64,000 nt of DNA from Sphingomonas sp. KR3-1 (GTDB lineage: Bacteria > Pseudomonadota > Alphaproteobacteria > Sphingomonadales > Sphingomonadaceae), in assembly GCF_040049295.1 (NCBI RefSeq), contig NZ_JBDZDQ010000003.1, forward strand, positions 310,001-374,000, in the 5' to 3' direction. Below are positions 47,540 through 56,315 of the stretch, piece by piece (the first letter of the stretch is position 1; the number at the start of each line of letters is the position of its first letter). The notes below the pieces were generated by a model. The model did not search any database. It was not told the DNA's origin and saw only the letters and a program-made list of their open reading frames with translations. A program made the translations under genes and the position numbers.

Positions 47540-48546
47540 GTTTCGTGATCCGGGCTGCCCGCGACGAGGATCTGCAGGCGCTCTACGAGATGGCGAAGCT
47601 CACCGGGGGCGGCTTCACCAACCTCCAGCCCGAAAAGGACGTGCTGCGCGCCAAGCTCGCCCGCAGCCATGTCGCGTTCGAGCGCGCCGAGGGTGAGACC
47701 GGCGACGACGTGTTCGTGCTGGTGCTCGAGAATGCCGATACCGGCGAAGTGCGCGGCACCTGCCAGATCTTCACCGCGGTCGGCCAGCGCTGGCCCTTCT
47801 ATTCCTATCGCCTCGCCACCGAGACCAAGCATAGCGAGGAACTCGGCCGCACCTTTCGCGCCGAGACGCTGAGCCTGGTCAACGACCTGGAGGGGGCGAG
47901 CGAAGTCGGCGGACTGTTCCTCCACCCCGGCGAGCGCGCCGGCGGGCTGGGGATGCTGCTCGCGCGCAGCCGCTATTTGTTCATCGCCCGCCACCGCGCG
48001 CGCTTCGCCGAGAAGATCCTCGCCGAGCTGCGCGGGGTGATCGACGAGGCGGGCGGATCGCCCTTCTGGGACGGCATCGCCGGCCGCTTCTTCGGGATGA
48101 ACTTCCAGGAGGCGGACAGCTTCAATGCGGTGCATGGCAACCAGTTCATCGCCGACCTGATGCCCAAATACCCGGTCTACACCGCGATGCTCCAGGACAG
48201 CGCCCGCAGCGTGATCGGCCTGCCCCACCCCTCGGGCCGGGCCGCGATGCGGATGCTCGAGAATGAGGGATTCGCCTGGGAGCGCTACGTCGACATCTTC
48301 GATGGCGGCCCGACGATGACGGCGCGCACCGACCAGGTGAACACCGTGCGTGACGCCAAGGCTGCGCCGGTGGCGGCGGTGGAGGGCGGCGGCGAGCCGG
48401 CGCTGGTCGCGACGGGCACGCTCAAGGACTTCCGGGTGACGCAGGGCCGCGTGGCGGCGCGCGAGGGCGGCGTGGCGATCGATCCGCGCGCCGCCGAGCT
48501 GCTCGGCGTCGGCGTGGGAGATGAGGTGCTGCATGTGGGCCGGTAA
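47536..48546 (+). CDS. astA: Arginine N-succinyltransferase
   Basis: A 336-residue enzyme, normal length, starting FVIRAARDEDLQALYEMAK. The GNAT-like core with GGLFLHPGERAGGLGMLLAR and the AstA block FWDGIAGRFFGMNFQEADSF are diagnostic. It transfers succinyl from succinyl-CoA to arginine, the first AST step of arginine catabolism. It is ATGA-coupled to the M20 gene and separated from astB by a repeat. Confidence 0.92.
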   Translation: MSFVIRAARDEDLQALYEMAKLTGGGFTNLQPEKDVLRAKLARSHVAFERAEGETGDDVFVLVLENADTGEVRGTCQIFTAVGQRWPFYSYRLATETKHSEELGRTFRAETLSLVNDLEGASEVGGLFLHPGERAGGLGMLLARSRYLFIARHRARFAEKILAELRGVIDEAGGSPFWDGIAGRFFGMNFQEADSFNAVHGNQFIADLMPKYPVYTAMLQDSARSVIGLPHPSGRAAMRMLENEGFAWERYVDIFDGGPTMTARTDQVNTVRDAKAAPVAAVEGGGEPALVATGTLKDFRVTQGRVAAREGGVAIDPRAAELLGVGVGDEVLHVGR

Positions 48547-48550
48547 TATT

Positions 48551-48720
48551 CCTCCCCGAGCTTGTCTCGGGGAGGGGGACCGCCGCGCGCAGCGCGGTGG
48601 TGGAGGGGCCGTCGCATCCGCGACGGTCTCCCGCGCGGCGGAGGCGCCCCGCGCCTATGGCGCGGCCCCTCCACCACGCCCTTCGGGCGCGGTCCCCCTC
48701 CCCCAGCAAGCTGGGGAAGG
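48551..48720. repeat. Large inverted repeat between astA and astB
   Basis: A GGAGGGGGACCGC...GGTGGAGGGGC arm (about 48579-48611) faces GCCCCTCCACCACGCCC...GGTCCCCCTCCCC (about 48663-48703), with further CTCCCCGAGCTTGTC-type hairpin ends. It is a third repeat class about 170 bases long, filling the gap between co-directional genes. No coding sequence is seen in it. Confidence 0.7.
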
Positions 48721-48726
48721 AATTTG

Positions 48727-49986
48727 ATGCTCCTCGAGATCAACTTCGACGGGATCATCGGCCCGAGCCACAATTATGCCGGGCTCAGCCCCGGCAACCT
48801 GGCGGCGACGCGCAACCGGGGCGAGACCTCCTATCCGCGCGCCGCGGCGCTGCAGGGCATCGCCAAGATGCGCGCCAACATGGCGCTGGGGCTGACCCAG
48901 GGCATCCTGCTGCCCCATGCGCGGCCCGATCACCGCTGGCTCGCCAGCCTGGGCACTCGCTTCGAGGACGCGCCGCCCCATAGCCAGGCGCAGGCGCTGT
49001 CGGCCTCGCCGATGTGGGCGGCCAATGCGGCGACCGTCTCGCCCGCGCCCGATACCGGCGATGGGAAGTGCCATCTCAGCGTCGCCAACCTGGTGACGAT
49101 GCCGCATCGCAGCCACGAATGGCCCGAGACGCTGGCGCAGCTCCGCCTCGCCTTCGCGAACCCCGCCTTCACCGTGCACGGCCCGGTGCCGGCGCCGTTC
49201 GGCGACGAAGGCGCGGCCAATCACATGCGCCTCGCCGCCGAGCACGGCGCGCCCGGCGTCGAAGTCTTCGTCTACGGCATCTCGGGCGGGCCCTTCCCGG
49301 CCCGCCAGCATCCCGACGCCAGCGCGGCAGTAGCGCGGCGGCACCGGCTCGAGCGCGTGCTGTTCGTCCAGCAGTCCGAGGCGGCGATCGCGGCGGGCGC
49401 CTTCCACAACGACGTGGTCGCGGTGGCGAACGGGCGCGTGCTGTTCGCCCATGAGCACGCCTTTGCCGACAAGGCGCGCTTCCATGCCGATCTGCGCGCG
49501 ATGCTGCCCGAGGTCGAGATCGTCGAGGTGCCCGCCGCGCAGGTGAGCCTGGCCGATGCGATCAAGTCCTATCTGTTCAACGCCCAGCTGGTCACGCTCC
49601 CGTCCGGCGAAATGGCGCTGGTGCTGCCCGGCGAGGCGCGCGAGACGCCGAGCGTGTGGAACTGGCTGCAGGCGCATGTCGCCGGCAATGGCCCGATCCG
49701 CCGGCTCGAGGTGGTCGATGTGCGGCAATCGATGGCGAATGGCGGCGGCCCTGCCTGCCTGCGGCTGCGCGTCGTCTGCGATCCCGGAAAGGTCGACCCG
49801 CGCTTCCTGCTCGATCCTGCGAAGGCGGACCGGATAGAGGCGGTGATCGCGGCGCACTGGCCCGAGGCGATCCCCTTCGATTCGATCGCCGACCCCGCGC
49901 TGGTCGGCCGGATCGAGGCGGCGCGGCGGGCATTGCTCGAAGCGCTGGACCTGTCGGATTTACTTACAGGTAACCATTTAATTTAA
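48727..49986 (+). CDS. astB: N-succinylarginine dihydrolase
   Basis: A 419-residue enzyme of the AST pathway that hydrolyses succinylarginine to succinylornithine, CO2 and ammonia. Family motifs: EINFDGIIGPSHNYAGLS at the start, FHNDVVAVANGRVLFAHE with the catalytic His, and NGGGPACLRLRV with catalytic Cys344. Length is slightly under the enterobacterial enzyme. ATG 48727 follows the repeat with AAGGAATTTG as ribosome site. astC, astD and astE are not in the window. Confidence 0.93.
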   Translation: MLLEINFDGIIGPSHNYAGLSPGNLAATRNRGETSYPRAAALQGIAKMRANMALGLTQGILLPHARPDHRWLASLGTRFEDAPPHSQAQALSASPMWAANAATVSPAPDTGDGKCHLSVANLVTMPHRSHEWPETLAQLRLAFANPAFTVHGPVPAPFGDEGAANHMRLAAEHGAPGVEVFVYGISGGPFPARQHPDASAAVARRHRLERVLFVQQSEAAIAAGAFHNDVVAVANGRVLFAHEHAFADKARFHADLRAMLPEVEIVEVPAAQVSLADAIKSYLFNAQLVTLPSGEMALVLPGEARETPSVWNWLQAHVAGNGPIRRLEVVDVRQSMANGGGPACLRLRVVCDPGKVDPRFLLDPAKADRIEAVIAAHWPEAIPFDSIADPALVGRIEAARRALLEALDLSDLLTGNHLI

Positions 49987-50037
49987 CGCGAAACTACGCG
50001 TTTTCGCGCTTGGCACGGCGCGTGCTTAACCCTTGGC

Positions 50038-50250
50038 ATGTTGCATCGTCTCGGCCGCCTCTTCGTGATCAAGACCAAGTTCGAGGCGTTCCTCGTGATC
50101 TACGGGCTCGCCTGCGGTGCGACCGAGCGGGGGGTGCATTATCTCGGCCAGTTCCCGGGCTGGGGCGGCTGGATGATGTTCGCCGTCTGCCCGGTCGCCG
50201 TGTTCATGGCCGGGGCCAAGATACTGGACAGCTTCGATGTTCCGGAATGA
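50038..50250 (+). CDS. Small conserved membrane protein
   Basis: A 70-residue ORF. The segments KFEAFLVIYGLACGATERG and GWMMFAVCPVAVFMAGAKIL flank a loop with HYLGQFPGWGG, suggesting one or two short membrane helices with a conserved Gly/Trp-rich turn. I recall similar proteins in sphingomonads but no function. It precedes the kinase-like gene by 65 bases and may share its transcript. Confidence 0.65.
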   Translation: MLHRLGRLFVIKTKFEAFLVIYGLACGATERGVHYLGQFPGWGGWMMFAVCPVAVFMAGAKILDSFDVPE

Positions 50251-50315
50251 ACGTCGGATTGCGTCTGTAACAGGCGGGGGCTACGCCGGACGTAATCTGG
50301 GGAGATCGTAAGCGC

Positions 50316-51617
50316 GTGCGTTTGTTTCGGGGCATATTTTCCTCTTTGGCGGCGCAAGCGCTGCTCGCGGCGATCGTGCCGGGCGGCCTGATGGTCTTCG
50401 TGATGCACGAGGGCCAGCAGGCCGAGCTCGCGCAACGCGACGGCGAACGGCTCGACGCCTTTGTGCAGACCGCTGCCGAGGCATCGCGTGCGGGGCGGCC
50501 GCTCGATCAGGTGACGCAGCTCTCCGGGCCGCTGGCCGGGCGCGTGCTGCTCGTCGACCCGCAGGGCCAGGCGATCTCGGGGCCGACCAGCTCGCTGGCG
50601 CCGCGGGCCGAGCGCCCGGTGGTGGTCGATGGCCGCACCGTGGCGAGCGCCCGGATCGTCCGCGCGCCCGAGCTCAGCGACCAGGACCGGCGGGTGCTCG
50701 CCACGCAATATATCGGCGTCGCCGCGATCGTGGTGGTGCTGTTCGTGCTGCTGCTGGTGATGGCCTATGTCTTCGCGCGGCGCTGGTCCAGGCCGCAGCT
50801 CCAGCTCTACCGGATGAGCCGCGACGTCGTGAACGGCGATCTCGACCTCCATTTCGATGAGGATGGCCCCGCGGAGGTCGTGGCGACGATGCGCAACCTG
50901 CGCCGCATCGCCAGCCAGTTCAGCCGGCTTGAGACGGCGCGCCGCACCTGGCTCGTCTCGATCTCGGGCGAGCTCAAGGGCCCGACCGAGAATATGGGCG
51001 AGCATTTCATCAAGCTGTGCGAGGTGCAGCCACCCCTCGCCCCCGAGCTGATCGGCGCGATCGAGGAGGATACGCGTCGGCTGATCCACATGGCCGAGGA
51101 CCTGAATGCCGTGGCGCTCGCCGATCTCGGCCGCCTGCCGGTCACCTTCGCGCCGGTGGACCCGCGCGCGCTGATCCACAACGCCATCTATGCCGACAAG
51201 AAGCGCGCCGAGGCGCAGGGCGTGCGGCTCGAGACCAGCACGCTGCCCGAATATACCGTGATCGTGAAATGGGACGGCGCGCGAATCGAGCAGCTGTTCG
51301 GCGCGCTGATCGACAATTCGCTGCGCTACACGCCGAAGAACGGGCGGATCGTGCTCGGCCTGGAAAGCTCGCGCGACGCCTGGCGGCTGATCATCGACGA
51401 CAATGCCCCGGGCGTGGACGTGATGCTCGCCCAGCGCCTGTTCGAGCCATTCTACCGCTCGTCGGACCGCGCCGACGAATCCGCCGCCTCCGGCCTGGGC
51501 CTGGCGACCGCACGCGCGATCGTGGAAGCGCATCATGGCCGGATCGAAGCGAGCCGCTCGCCGATCGGCGGCCTGCGCGTAACGGTGATTCTGCCGAGCA
51601 ACCCGCCGACCGCCTGA
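50316..51617 (+). CDS. Sensor-kinase-like protein lacking the phospho-accepting His
   Basis: A 433-residue protein from GTG 50316 (GGGGAGATCG upstream). It has an N-terminal helix (about 8-30), a small periplasmic loop, a second helix (about 131-150), a HAMP-like linker, then a dimerisation region reading WLVSISGELKGP where BaeS/EnvZ-type kinases read WLxSISHELRTP; the phospho-His is Gly218. The ATPase domain keeps an N-box (DNSLRYTPKNG) and SGLGLATAR but has a degenerate G1 box (DDNAPGV). No response regulator is adjacent. It is probably a non-phosphorylating, ligand-sensing partner. Confidence 0.8.
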   Translation: MRLFRGIFSSLAAQALLAAIVPGGLMVFVMHEGQQAELAQRDGERLDAFVQTAAEASRAGRPLDQVTQLSGPLAGRVLLVDPQGQAISGPTSSLAPRAERPVVVDGRTVASARIVRAPELSDQDRRVLATQYIGVAAIVVVLFVLLLVMAYVFARRWSRPQLQLYRMSRDVVNGDLDLHFDEDGPAEVVATMRNLRRIASQFSRLETARRTWLVSISGELKGPTENMGEHFIKLCEVQPPLAPELIGAIEEDTRRLIHMAEDLNAVALADLGRLPVTFAPVDPRALIHNAIYADKKRAEAQGVRLETSTLPEYTVIVKWDGARIEQLFGALIDNSLRYTPKNGRIVLGLESSRDAWRLIIDDNAPGVDVMLAQRLFEPFYRSSDRADESAASGLGLATARAIVEAHHGRIEASRSPIGGLRVTVILPSNPPTA

Positions 51618-51644
51618 GCGACGGCCCGCTGAACCCCAAAACAT

Positions 51645-51681
51645 AAAAACCCCGCTAAGCCATTGGCCTAGCGGGGTTTTT
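51645..51681. terminator. Bidirectional rho-independent terminator
   Basis: CCCCGCTAAGCC pairs with GGCCTAGCGGGG (51650-51676; one mismatch) with T-runs on both strands (AAAAA before, TTTTT after). It serves the kinase-like gene on the plus strand and tRNA-Arg on the minus strand. Confidence 0.9.
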
Positions 51682-51683
51682 AG

Positions 51684-51760
51684 TGGCGCGCCCGGAACGA
51701 TTCGAACGTCCGACCCTCAGATTCGTAGTCTGATGCTCTATCCAGCTGAGCTACGGGCGC
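51684..51760 (-). tRNA. tRNA-Arg (anticodon ACG)
   Basis: On the minus strand a 77-base cloverleaf: acceptor GCGCCCG/CGGGCGC, D arm GCTCAGCTGGATAGAGC, anticodon stem-loop CAGACTACGAATCTG with ACG, T loop GTTCGAATC, discriminator G and encoded CCA (51686-51684). ACG is read as ICG after editing and decodes CGU/CGC/CGA. A terminator follows after three bases. Confidence 0.95.
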
Positions 51761-51842
51761 GCATTGGAGGGGTGCCTTTAGAAGCGGTTTTCAGATCGCG
51801 CAAGCCGTTGCGTGCAGTTTTCCACAGGCATAAGGCACATTC

Positions 51843-52340
51843 ATGCGATTTATTCTGCTGCTCAGCCTCACCGCCCTCGCCGGCTGCACCCAACCGGCGG
51901 GGCGCTACCCCTCTCTGCTGCCTCGTCCCATCGAGCAGACCAGCCTCGCCGAGCCTGATCGGCCCGTGCCGGTCGCCGCGCCGGATGCGGCGCTCGACCA
52001 GCAGATCGCGGATATCCGCGCGAGCCTGGACGCCGGCACCAAGGCGTTCAACGCCGGGGCGCAGGATGCCGAGGCCAAGATCGCGGTCGCGCGCGGCCTG
52101 CCCCAGGGATCGGAGCGCTGGCTCGACGCGCAGGTGGCGATGGGGCAGCTCGCCGAGCTGCGCCGCCCGGCCGCGGCAGCGCTGGCCGATCTGGAGGCGC
52201 TGGCGACCCAGCGCGGCGTGAACGGCCTGCCGCCCTACCCTGCGCTCGATTCGGCCTCTGCCGATGCCGAGAAGGCGGCGACCGCACAGCAGGCCCGGAT
52301 CGATTCGCTCGAGGCGGCGCTGGGCGACACCGGCAATTGA
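51843..52340 (+). CDS. Putative lipoprotein, unknown
   Basis: A 165-residue protein with a signal peptide and lipobox LTALAGC (Cys15). The mature part is Ala/Asp-rich and mostly helical (ALDQQIADIRASLDAGTKAF, ATAQQARIDSLEAALGD), suggesting a coiled coil in the periplasm. No family recognised. It converges closely on the spermidine-synthase-like gene. Confidence 0.7.
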   Translation: MRFILLLSLTALAGCTQPAGRYPSLLPRPIEQTSLAEPDRPVPVAAPDAALDQQIADIRASLDAGTKAFNAGAQDAEAKIAVARGLPQGSERWLDAQVAMGQLAELRRPAAAALADLEALATQRGVNGLPPYPALDSASADAEKAATAQQARIDSLEAALGDTGN

Positions 52341-52341
52341 G

Positions 52342-54621
52342 CTAGTCGTTCGCCAGCTCGGGATGGAGCAGGCGGAGGACCGGGATCACCGAGGCATAGT
52401 CGTCGGTCCAGGGCTGGAAGCCCGGCCAGGTGCCGAGCTGCCGCCAGCCGCCACCGCGGGCGACCAGCCGGTTGAGCAGCACGGGATCGTGGCTGAGCGC
52501 GATCCATTCGGATGCCGATTCGGCCTCTGTCTCGACCTGCTCGACCTTGGTGCCGCCGCTGGGCGTCTCTTCCGCGACGAAATTGGGCCCCGGTTCATAG
52601 GATAGCCGCACAGCGTGCCAGCCGCCGTCGCGCGCTGCCGCGGAGACCACCGGGGCCAGCGCCATGAAGCGGTTCGAGATATGGACGAGGAGCAGGCCAT
52701 TGCGCGCCAGCACCCGGCCATAGGTGGCAAAGGCCTCGCGCGTGAGCAGGTGCATCGGCACCGTGTCCGACGAAAACGCATCGAGCGCGAGCAGGTCGAG
52801 GCTGGCGCTGGCCGATTCGGTGAGGCGCACACGCGCATCGCCGATCGAGATGCGCGTCTGCGGGGCGCATTGGCGCAGGAAGGTGAACTTGCCCGAATCG
52901 CGGGCGAGCTGGACGATCGCCGGATCGATCTCGAAGAAGCGCCAGCTCTGGCCGGGCCTGGCGTAACAGGCCAGCGTGCCGGTACCGAGGCCGACCACAC
53001 CGACGCGCGCCGCCGGGCCATAGAGGTCGGGCAGCGCCTGCATCGCCTGGCCGACGCCCGATCCGGGGACATAATAGGTGGTCGGCTCGGTCGAGCGCGC
53101 GCCCTTCAGCTGGACGCCGTGGAGCGTGGTGCCGTGCGCGAGCTGGCGCTCGTCGGGATAGTCGGTGACGGTGTAGACGCCGAAATAGCTGCGGGTGCGC
53201 GCATCGGTGAGCGAAAGCTGGATCGATCGATAGCCGCCGAACAGGATCAGGCCGCCGGCAAGCGCCGCGAGATAGGCCGGGCGGCGGCCGATCGCGACCA
53301 GCCCGAGCGCGGCGACCAGGACGAAGGCGATCTGCTCGTGCATCTCGCCGAAGACGCCGCCGGGATTGGCGATGCCGAGCCAGACCAGCACGGCGACGAC
53401 TGCGATCAGCGCCACCGTCTTCGCCGGCCTGTGGCGATCCCACAGGTCGCCGATCAGCGGCACCAGGAAGATTTGCGGGCACAGCGCGCCGGCGGCGAAG
53501 ACCAGCAGCGGATATTCATAAGTCCAGTCGAACAGGATCGGCGCGATCAGCCCGGCGAATACCCCGCCCAGCGCCCCGCCGACCGACATGGCGAGATAGA
53601 AGCCGGTGAGATGATCGGGCGCCGGGCGCAGCGCGTACATGCGCGCGTGCAGCGTCACCGCGACGGTGAACAGCAGCAGCAGCCCGATGATCGCGTTGAT
53701 ATAGGCGAGCTTCTGGTGGCCGGCGATCAGCGTCGCGCCGAACATCAGGATGATCACCGGCGCGAACTTGGTGAGGATCTCTGGCAGCACCGCATCATCA
53801 CGAAAGGCGACCGAGAAGCTGAGCAAGTAGAGCCCGAGCGGCAGCACCCAGAGCATCGGCACCGCGACGATATCGGTGGTGAGGAAGGTGGTGGTCGCCA
53901 GCATCAATCCCGAGGGGACGAGCGCGAGCACGATCCAGTGGAGGATCCGGCCCCATTCGGGCGCAGGCGTGTGCGTTGCGACGTGCGGCTCGCCCTCGGC
54001 CTGGCGCGGCAGCCGCGCGGCGCAGCCCGCCACCAGGATCAGGACAAGGACATAGCCGACGGTCCACAGCCAGCTCTGCGCCTTGAGCGCCAGGCCGGGC
54101 TCGACCAGCAGCGGATAGGCGAGCAGCCCGCCGAAGCTGCCGATATTGGAGGCGGCGTAGAGCGCATAGGGATCGCGGCCATGGCTGGCGATGCTGTACC
54201 AGCGTTGGAGCAGGGGCGCCTGGGCCGAGATGGCGAAGAAGAGCGGGCCGATCGAGGCGATGAGCAGCCAGGGCACCCATAGCGCGGGCTGGGCATCGGC
54301 GGGCAGCTCCATCGCGATCACGCCGATCGGCAGCCAGAGCGCGGCGCCGACCAGCACCGCAAGATGGATCGTCGCCTGCATCCGCGGCGGCACGCGGCCG
54401 AGCCAGTGCGCATAGGCATATCCGCCGAGCAGCAGCGCCTGATAGACCAGCATCGCGCTGTTCCACACCGCCGGCGCACCGCCGAGCTGGGGCAGCGCCA
54501 TGCGCGCGACCATCGGCTGGACGAGGAAGAGCAGGAAGGAGCCGGCAAGGATCGCGGCGACGAACAGCCAGCGCGGCGCGCGCGCCAGGGCCTGCTCGTC
54601 GGTGTCGTCGTCCATCAGCAT
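52342..54621 (-). CDS. Fused MFS / spermidine synthase-like protein
   Basis: A 759-residue protein. The first two thirds have some fourteen hydrophobic helices beginning FVAAILAGSFLLFLVQPMVAR; the last third is a SpeE-like Rossmann domain with GVVGLGTGTLACYARPG (SAM loop), FFEIDP, and LDLLALDAFSSDTVPMHLL. This fusion family has no assigned function and probably does not make spermidine, since the polyamine-site residues are not obvious. ATG 54615 is an alternative start. Confidence 0.83.
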   Translation of the reverse strand: MLMDDDTDEQALARAPRWLFVAAILAGSFLLFLVQPMVARMALPQLGGAPAVWNSAMLVYQALLLGGYAYAHWLGRVPPRMQATIHLAVLVGAALWLPIGVIAMELPADAQPALWVPWLLIASIGPLFFAISAQAPLLQRWYSIASHGRDPYALYAASNIGSFGGLLAYPLLVEPGLALKAQSWLWTVGYVLVLILVAGCAARLPRQAEGEPHVATHTPAPEWGRILHWIVLALVPSGLMLATTTFLTTDIVAVPMLWVLPLGLYLLSFSVAFRDDAVLPEILTKFAPVIILMFGATLIAGHQKLAYINAIIGLLLLFTVAVTLHARMYALRPAPDHLTGFYLAMSVGGALGGVFAGLIAPILFDWTYEYPLLVFAAGALCPQIFLVPLIGDLWDRHRPAKTVALIAVVAVLVWLGIANPGGVFGEMHEQIAFVLVAALGLVAIGRRPAYLAALAGGLILFGGYRSIQLSLTDARTRSYFGVYTVTDYPDERQLAHGTTLHGVQLKGARSTEPTTYYVPGSGVGQAMQALPDLYGPAARVGVVGLGTGTLACYARPGQSWRFFEIDPAIVQLARDSGKFTFLRQCAPQTRISIGDARVRLTESASASLDLLALDAFSSDTVPMHLLTREAFATYGRVLARNGLLLVHISNRFMALAPVVSAAARDGGWHAVRLSYEPGPNFVAEETPSGGTKVEQVETEAESASEWIALSHDPVLLNRLVARGGGWRQLGTWPGFQPWTDDYASVIPVLRLLHPELAND

Positions 54622-54637
54622 CCTCCCCCGACCCCGC

Positions 54638-55201
54638 TTAGCCCGCGGGGCTTGCGCGCAGATGAACGGCCGAAGCGCCAGGCCGGGCGATCCGATAGGT
54701 GATGTGCGGGTTCAGCCATTCGGGCGCCATCGGGTGGATGAAATCCTGTTCCGGAACGCGCACCATGCCGAGGCGCTCCATCAGCCCCCAGCTGCGCGTG
54801 TTGCCAGGCACGGTCATCGCCGCGACCGTGGCGGCGTCGAGCCGGGCCCAGGCCCAGTCGAGGCTCGCCTGCGCCGCTTCGCGCGCATAGCCCTTGCCCC
54901 AATATCCCGGGGCGAACCGCCAGCCGATCTCGGTCTCGCCGAACAGCGGCGTCCCCTCGGGGCCGGGCTTGAGCCCGCAAAAGCCGAGGAACGCGCCGTC
55001 TTCCCGGCGCTCGACCGCCCAGAAGGCGTGGCCGATGCTGTCGATCAGGGCGTTCTGGCGTTCCATCGCAGCATCGGCAGCTTCCGGGGTGAGCGGCGGG
55101 CCGAGGAATTCCATCACCGCGGGATCCCGGCCCATCGCATGCCAGGCCGGGCGGTCGCGCTCCTGCCAGCGGCGGAGGATCAGGCGTTCGGTCTCGATCA
55201 T
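54638..55201 (-). CDS. GNAT acetyltransferase, RimJ/RimL type (copy 1)
   Basis: A 187-residue member of the RimJ/RimL-like branch: MIETERLILRRWQERD, ETEIGWRFAPGYWGKGYAREA (acetyl-CoA site), and SWGLMERLGMVRV. ATG 55201 overlaps the stop of copy 2. It shares about 30 identical bases with copy 2 at 54873 and 55403. Targets of this branch are N-terminal amines or small amines. Confidence 0.88.
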   Translation of the reverse strand: MIETERLILRRWQERDRPAWHAMGRDPAVMEFLGPPLTPEAADAAMERQNALIDSIGHAFWAVERREDGAFLGFCGLKPGPEGTPLFGETEIGWRFAPGYWGKGYAREAAQASLDWAWARLDAATVAAMTVPGNTRSWGLMERLGMVRVPEQDFIHPMAPEWLNPHITYRIARPGASAVHLRASPAG

Positions 55202-55737
55202 TGCGGGCGCTCCAGCGCGTACACGATCATCGCGCCAAGCGGGGCGCCGGGCGGATGATCCTGATGGTGGAAATCGAGATCCGGCCGACGCGCCATGCCC
55301 AGCCGCTCCATCAGGCGCCAGCTCGGGACGTTGAGCTGCGTCGTCCAGGCGCCGATCGCAGGCGCGTCGAGGTTCGTCCAGGCCCAGGCGATGCTCGCTT
55401 CGGCCGCTTCGCGCGCATAGCCCTTGCCCCAATGCGCCTCGGCGACGCGCCAGCCGATCTCGTGCATGCCGGCGACCGGCACCTCGGCTGGGTAGTTCGA
55501 AGCGATGCGGATGCCGCAGGTGGCGACCAGCGCTCCGGAATCCTTGTGTTCGACCGCCCAGTAGCAATGCCCGTCGCGGGCCTGGTCGGCGAGGCGCCGT
55601 TCGAACATCGCATCGACGCGTGCAGGCGCATGGACGCCGCCCAGATAGCGCATCATCGCCTCGGTATTGAACCGCTCGAACGCCGGACGGTCCTCGCGCT
55701 GCCAGGGGCGCAGGCGCAGGCGGGCGGTCTCGATCAT
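55198..55737 (-). CDS. GNAT acetyltransferase, RimJ/RimL type (copy 2)
   Basis: A 179-residue paralogue between copies 1 and 3, with four-base overlaps on both sides. Motifs: MIETARLRLRPWQRED, MHEIGWRVAEAHWGKGYAREA and SWRLMERLGMARRPDLDFHH. It has an extra N-terminal loop (MMRYLGGVHAPAR) that copy 1 has as MEFLGPP. The substrate is unknown. Confidence 0.88.
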   Translation of the reverse strand: MIETARLRLRPWQREDRPAFERFNTEAMMRYLGGVHAPARVDAMFERRLADQARDGHCYWAVEHKDSGALVATCGIRIASNYPAEVPVAGMHEIGWRVAEAHWGKGYAREAAEASIAWAWTNLDAPAIGAWTTQLNVPSWRLMERLGMARRPDLDFHHQDHPPGAPLGAMIVYALERPQ

Positions 55738-56270
55738 GCCGGGCGGTCGATCGCGTAGACGATCATCGCGCCGACGGGGTCTTCGGGGGCATAGTCGGGG
55801 TGGCGGAAATCGAGATCGGCGCGCCGCCGCATGCCGAGCCGCTCCATCAGGCCCCAGCTGCGCGTGTTGCCGATCACCGTCCAGGCGGCGATGCGCGGGC
55901 GATCGGTGTTGGCCCAGCCCCAGGCGAGGCTCGCCTCCGCCGCCTCGCGCGCGATGCCCTGCCCCCAGAATTTCTCGCCGATCCGCCAGCCGATCTCGAG
56001 CTCCTCGGGCACCGGCGTGTCCGGATGGCCGCCGATGCGGACGCCGCAGACCCCGGCGAGCTCGCCGGTCTCGCGCAATTCGACCGCCCACATGCAATGG
56101 CCGTAGCGCTCCTGCTGGGCGATCTGCTTGTCGAGGATCGCGTCATGCCTGGCCTGCGGCACAGGCCCGCCGAAATGCGCCATCATCGCCGGCGTGTTGA
56201 CCAGCGCGTGGAAGGCCGGCTTGTCCGCCTCGCGCCAGGGGCGGAGGAGCAGACGTGGTGTTTCGATCAT
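55734..56270 (-). CDS. GNAT acetyltransferase, RimJ/RimL type (copy 3)
   Basis: A 178-residue paralogue, first in transcription order of the three-gene cluster. Motifs: MIETPRLLLRPWREAD, LEIGWRIGEKFWGQGIAREA and SWGLMERLGMRRRADLDFRHP. It is closer to copy 2 in its C-terminus (GAMIVYAIDRP versus GAMIVYALERP). A repeat hairpin precedes it. Confidence 0.88.
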   Translation of the reverse strand: MIETPRLLLRPWREADKPAFHALVNTPAMMAHFGGPVPQARHDAILDKQIAQQERYGHCMWAVELRETGELAGVCGVRIGGHPDTPVPEELEIGWRIGEKFWGQGIAREAAEASLAWGWANTDRPRIAAWTVIGNTRSWGLMERLGMRRRADLDFRHPDYAPEDPVGAMIVYAIDRPA

Positions 56271-56277
56271 GTTCTTG

Positions 56278-56312
56278 CCCCTCTCCCCGGCTCTCTCCCC
56301 GATGGGAGAGGA
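56278..56312. repeat. Short palindromic repeat (CCTCTCCC class)
   Basis: CCCCTCTCCCCGGC then CTCTCCCCGATGGGAGAGG, the same class as in the oxidoreductase operon, lies between hemB and the GNAT genes on the same strand. Confidence 0.6.
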
Positions 56313-56315
56313 AGA

